A stretch of 64,000 bases of DNA from Hermatobates lingyangjiaoensis (Eukaryota; Arthropoda; Insecta; Hemiptera; Hermatobatidae), in the NCBI GenBank assembly GCA_026182355.1, contig JAPFBL010000104.1:2659501-2723500 (forward strand), in the 5' to 3' direction. Numbering within the stretch: the first letter of the stretch is position 1; each line of letters opens with the position of its first letter. Shown one piece after another: positions 9,620 to 20,745 of the stretch. Below the pieces are notes generated by a model that was not told where the DNA came from, did no database searches, and was given only the letters and a program-made list of their open reading frames with translations. The position numbers and the translations under genes are program-made.

Positions 9620-9990
9620 TGTAATGAGTTAATTCATTTGCTTCATTCCAATTAATCACATGGTTGTTGTTTCTTATATGCATGAACAAGGCACTCTTTT
9701 CGTCTTCTCTTCTAATCGAATACTTGTGTTGTTTTATCCTTGTAAGAAGACCTTTGCTCGTCTGTCAAATGTAAGACATTTCACAGTCAGTACATGGTAT
9801 CCTGTACACGCAACAGTCTTTTCTTCTTGCCTTATTATTGACAAGCCTGTTAAATAAGTTGCCATCATTACTGAACTCAACAGAAACGTCAAACGTTTTC
9901 ATAAATGAGGGCATATTTTTCAAACAAGGACTGTATAGAAGGACTAGCAAATTCCTTCTTGTGAAATGTTCTTCATTATTTGATATCATG
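9620..9990 (-). pseudogene. Second PLE-3-like GIY-YIG fragment
   Basis: The minus frame at 9765-9989 reads GNLFNRLVNNKARRKDCCVY and RIPCTDCEMSYI. After an in-frame stop it continues QTSKGLLTRIKQHKYSIRRE and KSALFMHIRNNNHVINW to about 9650. This is another GIY-YIG domain (C-x2-C, SYI-Q-TS, then a His-rich part). It breaks off after NHVINW where the next fragment starts, so one PLE piece lies directly against another in the same direction. Confidence 0.82.
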
Positions 9991-11951
9991 GATTGCTGTT
10001 CTTTTTCATGATATTGTCAATTAATCTTTTTAGATACAATATATATATTATATTATAGATATATTTTAAAATTATACAAGAAACAGATAGATTTATAAAA
10101 AAATTGTTATAGAATATATTATATATTATACAATATTTATATATATATATATATATATATACAGTTAAATATAACTATAAAATGTAATAATATTATATGT
10201 TATATTATGTTCCAAAACGATAAATATTTACAAAATTTCATCTAAGAAATGCATAAATACTTTTTTATTCGAAAATTAATAAAAATAACTCAACATGGAA
10301 TAATTGAGTGAACAAAACTCGTGCTGAACATGTAATGTTCTATTAAAGGTTAAATCTGCAATTAACAATACAATAGAACAAATTTTAAAGCAAGTGAAGA
10401 TTATTATAACTGCAGAAGTGACATATGCATTACTGGTTTGAATACATACATATTGTCAGTACCAAATTATGGTAATTTTATAATTTCTTTAACACATTAA
10501 ATTACCGTCTTATTTAGCTAGCGGGATCGTTTGACAGATTTGAATTTGAAGTTCAATTTCGGAGATAAGTTTCGGAGTTCAATTTGAATATATGCAAGAT
10601 CTGAAAACGGTTCCACAATCACATCAGAACCACAGTCATAATTATTTTATAAAGTAATATAGATTCGAAACATACAATACATTTATTGTTATTGTGAAAA
10701 TCGTCAGTAGGAATAGACAGATTTATAAAAAAAAACTGTTGTGGTTTGTGCTAACAAAAACAAAAAAAATCCCAATTCAATACATAAGATTTTCTAAAAA
10801 AGGATTGCAATTCTGACCGCAGAAACTGGTGAAGGCAGCTTAAGTTTCACCTACATGGTTGTTATGCTGACAGTTGAAGATGGTCTTGGAGACTACCCAG
10901 ACTTCGTAAAATAAAAGTTTTCTTGATAGAGAGATGAAGTTTTCAATAAAGCACGAGTCCTCGTCTAAGTGGCGAAGGGCTAAGTTCTAAGGGCTCGTTA
11001 AGGCTTGCCGTAGTAGTTTTGTTTGTTGGGCCAAACCTGTTTGTTGGAAGGGCCCAACAAACACACCTCCTTTCTCTCTAACCCCTAATCAATCCGCTAT
11101 TACTTTTCACTTTACGTTCACACCCTTCCCTACAGCTAACAATACTTCTAGTTCACGGATAAACAAACAGAAGAAAGTCAGCAAATCGTTTAGTATTTTT
11201 AAACCATTTTGTGGAGAATATTGAGCCCTGATGAACAATTCTACAGACATAGTCTCTTTAAAGGAAATTACAGCTTTCCAGCCTTTATTACTTCATATCT
11301 ATTAAGGTAACTATCTTCACACATGTTACCTTCATTAAATTATTTTGTAGTTCATTTAAGATCCATATACTAATACAGGAAATGTTTATTTAGTTAATGA
11401 AAATAGTATATGTAATGCTAATTAAAGAAATTAATATGGATAGATTAGTATTTATGTTTAAAAATTAATATATATAATAATAAAGAAAATTAATGAATTT
11501 TGATTCATTAATATATATACATTTTGTGATATACACAAAATATTTATTAATTTTTGAATGATTAAACGCAGAAAACAAAAAAAAACGAAAAATGAAATTT
11601 TTCAATATATAAACTTATATATTGTTCAAAAAACATAGCGTATATAAATAAAACAACAATTTCTAAGACAGAAGTTCTAAGGAATCAGTGTAGCTTATTT
11701 GTTGTTTTTAAATAATATGTTCATAAAATTATTAATATATTTAGCATAAATATTATTAAGATATTACACATTTCTAATAAGTATATAATATGTTGAAGTA
11801 CATAAAATTGGTTTTAAAAGTGTTTCACTATCATGTCAAGATATATATATATTATATAGTATATATAAAGTATATATTTTTTTTATAGTATATACTTATA
11901 GTATATAGTATATTATATAGTATATAGTATATACTTTATAGTATATATAAA
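9991..11951. other. AT-rich stretch with TA tracts, no gene
   Basis: Nothing coding was recognised. TA runs lie at 10139-10161, with irregular TATA/ATAG low complexity at about 11840-11951. A short inverted repeat TTTGTTGGGCC/GGGCCCAACAAA lies at about 11028-11065. The right end is the truncation point of the PLE-2 element. Confidence 0.6.
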
Positions 11952-14119
11952 GTCCTCTCAAAAGGACTTTCCTTTTGTTCTGTGCCCAAAGTGAATCCTG
12001 TCAGACTTCTCGAGGATGTCTAAATGTTCTGTCGAGCCCTCCGCTGGCAGTTCTATTGGAAGTCCAAAGGAGACAATCTATCGTCCGGTAACTGTAGGAT
12101 TCGCCCCTCCCTTCGTAAATTTAATCCCCCATCATCCCGCGAACCTTCACCCCTTCCTGCTTCTCATCCACTTGAGCAATTCATCACTCTACTGCTGACT
12201 AAAGTCAGTAGCCCTTTATTTTTGAACTCCCTCAAACCCAAAGACAACCTTACTCATCTTGAACGTTTGGCCATCAAAAGTTTGACCCACAACCCTGATC
12301 TACTTATCATGCCGCCTGACAAAGGGTCCGCTGTTGTTCTTATGGACCGTGAAACCTACAGAGGAGAGGCCATGAGACATTTGAGCAACCGTGACTTCTA
12401 CGAGCCTCTTGACACGAACCCTACCTCTCTCTTCCACACTAAACTCAGTGAGTTTATTCACAGTTCTGCCCTCCAGGAGGGACTTACCCAAGAAGAAATC
12501 AAGTTACTTATCCCACTAATTACCGTTGTCCCGTCTTTTATTTACTTCCTAAAATCCATAAACCCTATAGAATGCCCGATCAGCCCCCTCCTGGCCGACC
12601 CATAGTTTCAAGCTATGGCTGTCTTACTGAGCGCATTTCAGCGTTCGTTGACGCCATTCTGCAGCCCATAGTTACCCAACTCCCCACTTTCTGCAAAGAC
12701 ACCTTCCACTTCCTCCAAATACTCAATAACATCTCCCTACCGGAATCCCTGGAACACCCTCTCCTTCTAGCCACTATGGACGTCACATCCCTGTACACGG
12801 TTATTGACCATGGCGAGGGTTTGGCGGCCCTACAGTGGTTCCTAGACAATAGACCCTTACCCCACATACCCTCCACCGCTTTTGTCCTTCAGCTAAGTTC
12901 CTTTGTCCTGCAGCACAATGTCTTCAGTTTTGAGGACCATCTTTATCTTCAGACCAGAGGAACTGCTATGGTACCAGAATGGCCCCTTCCTTTGCCAACC
13001 TTTACATGGCCAAACTTGAACAGGATTTCCTCTCGTCTCATGCCCTCCAACCCTTGCCTACACCCGGTTCATTGATGATATATTTTTCGTATGGCCTCAT
13101 GGCAAAGATTCTCTGGAAACTTTTATTGAAGCCTTCAAAACTTCCTGTTCATCACTCAATTTCACCCACTCCTTCTCCTATACCTCCTTAACCTTCCTAG
13201 ATGTAGTAGTGTCCCTAAGCGGCAGGACCTTCACCACCTCCATACACACAAAACCTACCAATGCCCAACAATATCTACACTTCAATAGTTGTCACCCATC
13301 CCACACAAAAAAGTCCCTACCTCGTTCCCTCTCCATCCGCATACACCGTATTTGCAGTGACCTCTATCAACGACAGTGTCATATCGACAAACTTAGGGAG
13401 AAATTCGTCCAGCGGGGCTACTCTCCAAGGTTTGTTGATAACGCTTAATACCTGCCACCAATCAATATCTTCCTAGGACTGCCGCTGAACCCAACAGTTC
13501 TCCCTTCCTCGTAACTACTTTCTTTCCTGGGGTCCATAGGATCGGGAATATCATCAAGGACATTTTTCCTCTCCTGTCCTCTTCCCCCTCCACCTCCTCC
13601 GTCTTCCGAAAACCCCTCGCCTGTCCTTCAGAAAGCCTCCCAAATTTAGGAAACCTGTTTTCCCACAGATCCCTTGAAACTCCTGGGATTGGGGTGGTGC
13701 GTGCTGGTATGGAGAAATGCGGCCGTCGCCTCTGCCTTACCTGTCCTTTAGTTAACCCTTCACCTTTCTTCTCCTCACCAACCAACTCTTTCCGCGTCCC
13801 ACCTAACACCTCCTGCTCATCCAGGAATTGCGTCTACCGACTGAACTGTAGACAATGTGGAGCATTCTACATTGGTATGACTTCTACCAAGCTCAATGAG
13901 CGTTTGAACAACCATAGAGCTTCGGTCGGTCAGCGCAAACAGCTTCCTGTAGCTATCCATGCCAACAGCCATAACCTTTCTTTTAATGACTGCTTTTCTG
14001 TTCAAATCATTAAGCTAGTGACCACTGATGACCGTAGTTTGACATTAAGAGCGTCTGAGGAGGCCCACATATGGTTATTGGGGGCCCGATCAGATCCCGG
14101 TTTAAATCAGAAGCGTTAA
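11952..14119 (+). pseudogene. PLE-2 Penelope-like element, longest copy (RT plus GIY-YIG)
   Basis: The copy starts abruptly at the end of a TA tract with LSKGLSFCSVPKVNPVRLLE. A TAA follows, then MFCRALRWQFYWKSKG and the N-terminal RT region PDLLIMPPDKGSAVVLMDRE. A frameshift near 12560-12572 leads to PPGRPIVSSYGCLTERISAF and the palm part LLATMDVTSLYT. The GTAMGP-like block is split by a shift near 12980 (MAPSFANLYMAKLE). A further shift gives YTRFIDDIFFVWPHGK (catalytic DD, near 13060-13100). LTFLDVVVSL, TSIHTKPTNAQQYLH and KLREKFVQRGYSPRFVDNA follow. A linker at 13500-13690 carries the LVTTFFPGVHRIGNIIKDIF-type block before the nuclease. At least three shifts and a stop break the RT. Confidence 0.93.
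13694..14119 (+). CDS. GIY-YIG endonuclease domain of PLE-2 (open frame, fragment)
   Basis: A 141-codon open frame with no breaks. It begins with a Cys-rich linker (CGRRLCLTCP). The nuclease core NCVYRLNCRQCGAFYIGMTS follows, with its C-x2-C pair and Tyr-Ile-Gly. Then come KLNERLNNHRAS, LPVAIHANSHNLSFNDCF, and the C-terminal Glu-containing RASEEAHIWLLGARSDPGLN before TAA. In PLEs this domain is the C-terminal part of one long protein and nicks the chromosomal target. The ATG at 13694 is simply the first Met of the open part; the true protein would start in the RT. The RT upstream is broken, so expression of a stand-alone nuclease is only a possibility. Confidence 0.88.
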   Translation: MVRAGMEKCGRRLCLTCPLVNPSPFFSSPTNSFRVPPNTSCSSRNCVYRLNCRQCGAFYIGMTSTKLNERLNNHRASVGQRKQLPVAIHANSHNLSFNDCFSVQIIKLVTTDDRSLTLRASEEAHIWLLGARSDPGLNQKR

Positions 14120-14565
14120 CTTTTATTTGTTTTTCCTTTTATTTTTAACTTATATATTCATATTCATATATATATATTTTTTTTTTTATTTTATTATTAT
14201 ATATTTTTTTCCCCTTTTTTTTATTATATATATTTTTTTCATTTTATTTATTTATTTTTTTTTTTTATTATTTCCTTTTTTATAATTTTTAATTTATAAT
14301 TTTTAATTTTATAATTTTATCTATTGTTTTTGCTTTCTCCGTTCTCCGACGTTTAGTGCCTAGCTCCTTTTTTACGCTAGTGCTGCTCTCTTCGGTTGAC
14401 TCTTTATTTCTTCATTCGCGCTCCGTTCTTTTACGTGGGGAGATCTCTCTCACTTCGTCCTCTCTACTAGTCTACTCTCCTGATGACGAACAACAGTTCG
14501 AAATATTGAATTCTGTAAGTTTTCTTTGTATTCTCTTTTCTGTGTCGTGCTTTGTGTAATTTAAA

Positions 14566-14566
<1 letters not shown>
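14120..14566 (+). repeat. PLE-2 3' untranslated tail with hairpin motif
   Basis: After the stop there is a T/A low-complexity block at about 14160-14335, then a more complex part. The hairpin motif is at 14480-14504: CTGATGA, C, GAAC/GTTC, GAAAT. GTAAGT follows at 14515-14520. The tail ends at the TA run starting at 14567. This is the clearest link between the motif and a nearly complete PLE. Confidence 0.85.

Positions 14567-14600
<34 letters not shown>
14567..14600. repeat. (TA)n microsatellite
   Basis: Pure TA run at the 3' end of the PLE-2 element; the 5' end also abuts a TA-rich tract. Confidence 0.95.
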
Positions 14601-14602
<2 letters not shown>

Positions 14603-15606
14603 CTACTTTTGAGCATTGATTCATTTTGTGGTCAGTTTAATAGTTGTAATATTAAGGGGCTTGTATATGCAAGATAAAATCCTGGAAGATTGCAGAGGCA
14701 CCAGGCTTGAGACAGAACCAGTCTGCAATCTTCCCACAATAAACACAAACCCTCACGAGAATCGTGCACGTCAAACCTGCGAGAGAAGAATCGAATCAAT
14801 TTGATTTAATAGTCATGCAATGTTTTCTTCTAAATATAGCTTATCTAGTACTTTGATTTGTTAACAATAAATTAACATTCAAGAATTTTTGATTTAAATA
14901 AAATATTTAAAGGTTATCAGGAATACAAATCTTAGCTCAAAATTTCCCCCAAAAGCAGCTTGTTTTTCTTCGAGTCTTTTCTTAGTTATAGTAAATCCCT
15001 AGAGCAGGATTGGTAAAGAATAAGGCCTTGGTTAACAGTTCGCCAACCCTAGAGTTCGCCTCAAATCTATATATTTTTTTTTGAGTCAAATTTCAAACAA
15101 CACGCCAAAAGTATCCAATATCAAGTATTTTCAATATAAAAGTTACTTTTTTAATTTTTATTCTTTTAATCATTTTTATGTAAAATGATGCATATCATTT
15201 GCATAATTTTAAGAGATTTTTTTTAGATTATTTCTGGAATCTCTTGAGCTGTTCAAATTTCAGGACCAATATTAATTAGGAAAAAATTATTGACAAGTAC
15301 TTTAAAGATGGTTATAGGTACACATCGATGTATTAATGTATGATTTATTTGAAAGGGTTTTCAAGTTATGTGTTCTTTCTAAAAAGCTTCCTATCGGTGT
15401 ATTTTATAAAAAAAATCGGTTTCAATGTATGAAAGTTTGGTCATCTCTTCTAAGGACTGACAATCTACTGTAAAAGAAGGAGAGGTTTTAGAACCAATCA
15501 GAGAAGAATTGTTTAAGTACTTGTACCATTAATAACAACCTTTCTTGTTTACCAGTACTGTATTATGAAACAATTTATATACAAAACTTAATTTACATTA
15601 GTATTT
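14601..15606. other. AT-rich spacer, no gene recognised
   Basis: A short open frame at 14616-14804 has no recognisable domain. Nothing else was seen. Confidence 0.5.
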
Positions 15607-15721
15607 TTACTTTACTGTGGGAAGTAAAGTAAAGTGATCGTGAAAAAATTTGATCTCCAGATTTTGACGGAATTATATATTTTGAGGTCCCAAAAGTCGT
15701 TTTATGAAGTTTTTTTGATGA

Positions 15722-15722
<1 letters not shown>

Positions 15723-15753
<31 letters not shown>

Positions 15754-15754
15754 C
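15723..15754. repeat. (TG)n microsatellite inside R1
   Basis: TG run followed by GGGTGGGTGGATGGGTGGG; its counterpart in the inverted R1 copy is near 46665-46700. Confidence 0.95.
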
Positions 15755-17259
15755 GGGTGGGTGGATGGGTGGGTGAGTGTGTTAGCGTTGCTTGTTACCA
15801 CGCTACAGTCCAGAATCTTTGATAGATCAAGTTGATATTTAAGTCATTTTTTTGCCAAAAACCGTTTTTTAAAAAACATTTTTTCCTCCTAAAATGTAAC
15901 CCTAGAGTTTTGAAATTTAGGCATTATCTTTGAGGTAACAAATGGAACAAACGAAAAATATATTCAGAATTTTAAAACAAAGGAAAATATTTTTTATTCA
16001 ATAAAATGTAAACATTTTGACTTGTAATTCAATCTCAAAGCTTGTGAGAGCGATATAAGCCATACCGTTTGACGGATCAAAATGAAACTATGCTTAAAAA
16101 TAGAGCATTATATGGAAAACGATTTGAGATAATTTTTTTTAAAATTACATTCACCATAGGGGCGTTAAAGTACAATTTCTGTTTTTAGAAAATGTTTTTT
16201 GACGCTAAACGGCTCATTAAAAACTCATGAAAATTTGACCATAAATGGACCAAAACATTAACAATTCATAAAAAAATATTCATGAAGTTTCAATTACGAG
16301 AAATACCAATAAAGCTATAAAAATTGTTTCTTTATCCTAGACTAAGGGATCACCTGCTGTACTTGTCGACTTTTTGATATTTTTTTACAATGTTTACATT
16401 GACTTTTCAGTGAATTCACTGATATAATATATTGTTTAGAGGTATAATGAACATTTCTAAATGATTTAACAACTTTTATGTGATGTAAGAAGAATAAAAT
16501 TTGTATATGTAACAAGTCAACAACGATAGAGCATATGAAACATATAATCTCTGATCCTTTTTATAGTATGATGGGTTTTCTAACAAATTGTTCTAATCAA
16601 TCTATATGTTGCACAATTCTACAAAGATTAATTTCAGATGCTGATTTTTTACGTTTATGAATAACATTATTATTGGGTAATATTGAAGTTTTGGAATGAA
16701 CTTTTATATCCTAAAGAAGGGTTTCTATGTTTTTGTCTAATTTCCAGTTTTTTCACTATTCTAGTCTAATAGTTCATACCATTGTTTTTAAAAATTTCAA
16801 GCTTCCAGATTTTAAATTTAAAATTATACAGAAAAGTCGGCTTTGAACTTGATTTATGGTACGAATGCAAAAGTGGCTAATTACCAATATATATTTTTTT
16901 TAATATACATTTACAGCAAACTTATAACACAGTACAGCACCTGGGAAAAAATAACATTCGCTCAGCGTAAATTGGTTTTTTATGATTTTTTACTAAGGGA
17001 CTGAAAAATGAGTTTTTAAAAAACTCTAGCATGCAATAAAATTCCCTGTATAATAATTTGATAAACGATCAAAAATGTAGAACATTATTTAGATTTAAAA
17101 AAAAAATTTTAAAAATAATAAATGAAATTATCCTACATCTTAAGTTAAAAATTATCTGAAGGCGACATTTTTTCTTACAATTTTTAACATTTCAGACAAA
17201 ACGTTGTAATGTTTTAAAAGTGCCTAAAATATTTTCAAGTTTTAGATAGGAAACTTTGC

Positions 17260-18868
17260 CTTAAATCTTCACTGAAGAAGGAGGTCAAATAAACTATGTA
17301 AGTGATCCACTGGTTATTGGACCAAAAGCAATGTTCTCCTGTAAGAGTAATATCGTAATACGAAGTCTACACTTGCGCTTTTCAAAAATGTTATGACTGC
17401 TGTATTTATACTAATGATATTATAGGAATCAGTGGTGTGATATACAAAACTATGCGTGTATATTGATAAGTGGATAAATCACTATCAGTACTACCTCCAG
17501 GAATGAAAAACTAATGAATCTTTTCCAATTAGACATTTAAATTATGCCTAAATGGGACATTATATATTAATTACCCAAGAAGATTGATATTGTGTTTAAG
17601 TCAGTAATGTGGTGAGTTAACTGTAGGCCACTCTAGATTTTTTTCAGTGAATTGACTCAAATAAACTTTAATCTAGAAGAAGGTCACATAAACAACATTC
17701 ACTGGCACTATAGTGCTATAGATGGCCATGTATGAGATCCACTGGATGTGGTAGCAAACGTCATATTCTCCTGTAAGTGATTATTTGCTAATACTTTTTT
17801 TTGCTTTGACTTCGCCACGATGTTTTTCTCTAGTAAGTTCAAGAATATTATACCTATGATTTGTGCGATAATCAAATATAAGTATATATATATCTGTAGA
17901 GTCTTCATATGTATGAAACATTATTATCATCTGCCTTATAGACATTTATGTTATGTTTAAATGGAAAATTATATAGCAAAGAAGTTTGAGAATATATTTA
18001 CTTATAGCATAGTTGAGTAGCATTTTATATGCAAAATGTTCTACATGTAAGCTGTGTTATGTGGGCGGTTCTTTAATTGCATAGTAATTGAATAAACCAT
18101 CCACTTTGTAACATGATATATTGAAATTTTATGCTCACTCAAATTCAATTTGCTGTCAAATAGCTGGTACAGAGATGGTAATTTTAATTTATTATAAATT
18201 TATTTTCAAAGGAATTATTTTCATTTTTCAAAGAAAATTGTCATGAATAAAACTCAAAGGCATTCTCACTTAACATCGTTTTAAACTGATTATTACAAAA
18301 CCGTTTTGGAATTCATTTAATGAAATTAAGCTTTGAAGATAAAATTTCATAAAATAACAACATTTAAAGTTTAATTTATATTAAAGTGTAACTGGGATTA
18401 AAAAAAAAGTGGGGATTTTCATCCTGGACTAATCGATCACCAGCTATATTTACCAGATTCATTTTTCATTTATTTACATTGATTTGGAAAATAGAAATAT
18501 TTTTATCTTTTAAATGGGAAACTTTGTCTTAAATCTTCAATGTAGAAGAAGATCACATAAATTATGTAAATGATCCAATAGCTATTGAAACAGACGTCAT
18601 GTTCTCCTGTAAGAGATTATTTTGTAACACGAAATTTTCAATTTCGCTTTTCAAAAATGTTATTACGGCGATAGTTATTGTGATATATAAAAATAAGCGT
18701 GATATTGATAAGTGGATAAGTCATTATCAGTACTAGCTGCAGGAATGAAAAACTAATAAACCTTTTCCATTTACACATTTATACTATACCTAAATGAGAC
18801 ATTATAAATTATATACCCAATAAGTTTGATATTAATTTTAGTTATAGTAAAGTTGAGTCCAGATTTTT
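17260..18868 (+). repeat. Three diverged internal repeats of R1
   Basis: Units starting near 17265, 17665 and 18525 each carry in order: AGAAG.AGGTCA or GATCACATAAA, ATGTTCTCCTGTAAG or similar, a GATAAGTGGATAA-like part (first and third), CATTTA..TATGCCTAAATGG, and a TAGTAAAGTTGAG- or GTTAACTGTAGGCCACTC-type end. The middle unit is the most diverged. Confidence 0.6.
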
Positions 18869-19680
18869 TTATCTGTAATAGTCAGGAAATATTTCTTTAT
18901 TATAAATAAATTGTTATAATCATGAAAAGTTGGTTTTAAGGTTTTGAAGGCTTTAAGTCTTCAAAGATCTCTTGATTCTCATGCACTGATTGGCTGTCCA
19001 CCCCTGTCCTATAATATATTTAGTAATAATTTTACCATTAACGATGTAGAATAAATGTTTCACTTTTCCCAATAGTGATACCAGGAGATGTAAATATAAC
19101 TTACTATTAAAAGTAAAACTTGAGGCATACTTTTATTAGGAACAATATGAAACCTGGCACTACTCATTGGTCACACTTTCCGCTCCCAGAACAACAATAA
19201 AACTAAAAGTCTACAAGTGAGAGTCTTTGAAAACAATGAGAAAATAATTCGTAAGTAGCTCAGATTATGTAGTTGCAAATTATAAATGTTATTATAATAA
19301 TATTATAATTACTATAATAATTATAATAGTCTCATCAAAAACCATAGAAGGAGAACGTATCAAATGGACATATGTTGAATACACATCTTCAGAAAATGAA
19401 CCATATATCATAAAAATAAAATTACTTGTCTTTAATCTTGACCAGAAATTACTCACTGAAATAATAAATTGCAATACCAATAATAATTACAACTTACTAA
19501 ATAACAAATTTTACCCTTAGAAACAAAAACTAATAATTCATAAAAACTTTCTATTATCGAAGTGACTACATACATCTAAATAAAGCTTTCCTTATGTAAA
19601 TCCGTCCACATTTAGGAGTCCAATTTTTTCATGTGTAATAAACTTTACTCATAGTAAAGTAAAAATTTAACTATAGGAAA
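18869..19680. other. AT-rich spacer with a solitary R1-like terminus
   Basis: No gene recognised. ACTTTACTCATAGTAAAGT at about 19638-19656 is a short palindrome matching both R1 ends back to back. Confidence 0.55.
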
Positions 19681-19805
19681 TATGTTGTTATATGGTTTAA
19701 AGAAAGTACCAATGCTACCGAGAAATTTGTAAAGAAACAAGTATCAGCTAAGTTTTGTAATAATTTATATAAATTTCGATGTAATAATGTATACACATGC
19801 ATTAC
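19681..19805 (+). pseudogene. PLE N-terminal fragment
   Basis: The plus-strand frame reads KESTNATEKFVKKQVSAKF, then NNLYKF and NNVYTC. It is the same N-terminal block seen at 3.7 kb (KLVKKQVSAKFG) and 31.6 kb. Only about 40 codons are present. The 3' edge meets a short TATATA and then a family-B tail in the opposite direction. Confidence 0.7.
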
Positions 19806-19945
19806 TATATATAAAAAGATTTCACATAAACTCGTGAAATAACAATCAGTGATCAAACCACAATATGAAAATGGGAAAACAAGAATAAGATCTTTCTAAG
19901 TCTTGTTTCCCATTTTATATTGTGGTTTGATCATTGAATATTACT
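19806..19945. repeat. Family-B palindrome
   Basis: The left arm (about 19812-19890) and right arm (about 19895-19942) are inverted copies ending in AACAATCAGTGATCAAACC and its complement. The motif part is almost entirely deleted at the centre. Confidence 0.75.
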
Positions 19946-20139
19946 ATGTATATAAGTTATGTTCTTTCCTTGAATATTGTCTTTTTAAAAAATTTTATTT
20001 ACTAATTACTTATATTATAGTTTACGTATTAGTTAATACTTTACTATTAGATCATTTAATAGGAGTCTGTCTAATGAAAAATATAATATAAGAAATAATA
20101 CAAAAACAGTTGATCATACGACTCCTGAGACACGACTGA

Positions 20140-20235
20140 GTCAAGACTAAGGATTCGACAAGACTGAATGAGAGTTTGGAAAGACTGTACGGAAGGTTGA
20201 CAAGACTGAATGGAAGGTTGGCAAACTGGAGCTGC
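20140..20235. repeat. Short 20-24 bp tandem repeat
   Basis: Three to four imperfect units of ACAAGACTGAATGGAAGGTTG. The minus frame across it gives a periodic Ser/Leu peptide, which is a by-product of the repeat. Confidence 0.7.
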
Positions 20236-20339
20236 GGCGCAGCGCTAGCTCTTATATAAAGTTTTGAAGTTACAATGCACTTTGAGTTAAACTCCTGCCT
20301 GGTGCAGCTGCTCTGAGATAAAGAAGGTGGTTCTTTCAT

Positions 20340-20404
20340 CCAGATAACTTATATATACACACAATATATATATATTATTATATATATATATATAATATAT
20401 TTAT
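20340..20404. repeat. TA-rich microsatellite
   Basis: Interrupted TATATATA tract ending at a family-B tail. Confidence 0.9.
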
Positions 20405-20525
20405 ACAGTTTACATAAACACGTGAAATAACAATCAATGTAAACCACAATAAGAAATGGGGAAAACAAGAAATGGGTTGAAAGATCTTAGTCTTGTTTTC
20501 CATTTCTTATTGTGGTTTGACCATA
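20405..20525. repeat. Family-B palindrome, second in tandem
   Basis: Inverted arms share CACGTGAAATAACAATCAAT, CCACAATAAGAAATGGG and AAAACAAG. The centre keeps GGTTGAAAGATC, the 3' part of the hairpin motif. Confidence 0.75.
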
Positions 20526-20559
20526 ATATATTTATAAAACCAATTAAATGAAACTATTC

Positions 20560-20745
20560 TTCCAACTATAAATAAACAGAATTTTTAAAAAGAACACACG
20601 AAATGAAATCATTGAACTAATACTATTTTCGATGTCCTCGTCGTCAGGAGTAGACGCGAAAATGTATCACAATTTCAGTGATTTCATTTTGTGTGTGTTT
20701 TGAAATTTTAGTTTATATATATATTATATATATATATACTGAAAC
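20560..20745 (-). repeat. PLE tail family L with motif, then TA run
   Basis: Minus-strand motif at 20625-20647: CTGACGA, C, GA..TC stem, GAAAA. Further downstream on that strand is ACGAAATGAAATCATTGAAC (complement). The TA-rich run at 20713-20741 is on the other side and is palindromic. Confidence 0.6.

Larger units (their letters stand above)
15607..18868 (+). mobile_element. Long noncoding repeat R1, copy 1 (about 3.26 kb)
   Basis: This stretch is matched in reverse by 44171-46807 over nearly its whole length. The left end reads ACTTTACTGTGGGAAGTAAA; the other copy has ACTTTACTATAAGT there. Near the right end is TTATAGTAAAGTTGAG. A (TG)n run lies 115 bp inside the left end in both copies. 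No long open frame exists, so it is either non-autonomous or a fully decayed element. About 500 bp (roughly 17740-18230) is missing from the second copy. Confidence 0.85.

Noticed and set aside
12300..12876. Minus-strand open frames under the PLE-2 RT
   Set aside because: They are shadows of the plus-strand RT coding sequence.
14480..14520. Calling the hairpin motif a canonical active hammerhead ribozyme
   Set aside because: The core has an extra base after CTGATGA, the fourth core position varies, and no convincing stem I/III pairing with a cleavage triplet was found; I keep it as a hammerhead-like candidate only.
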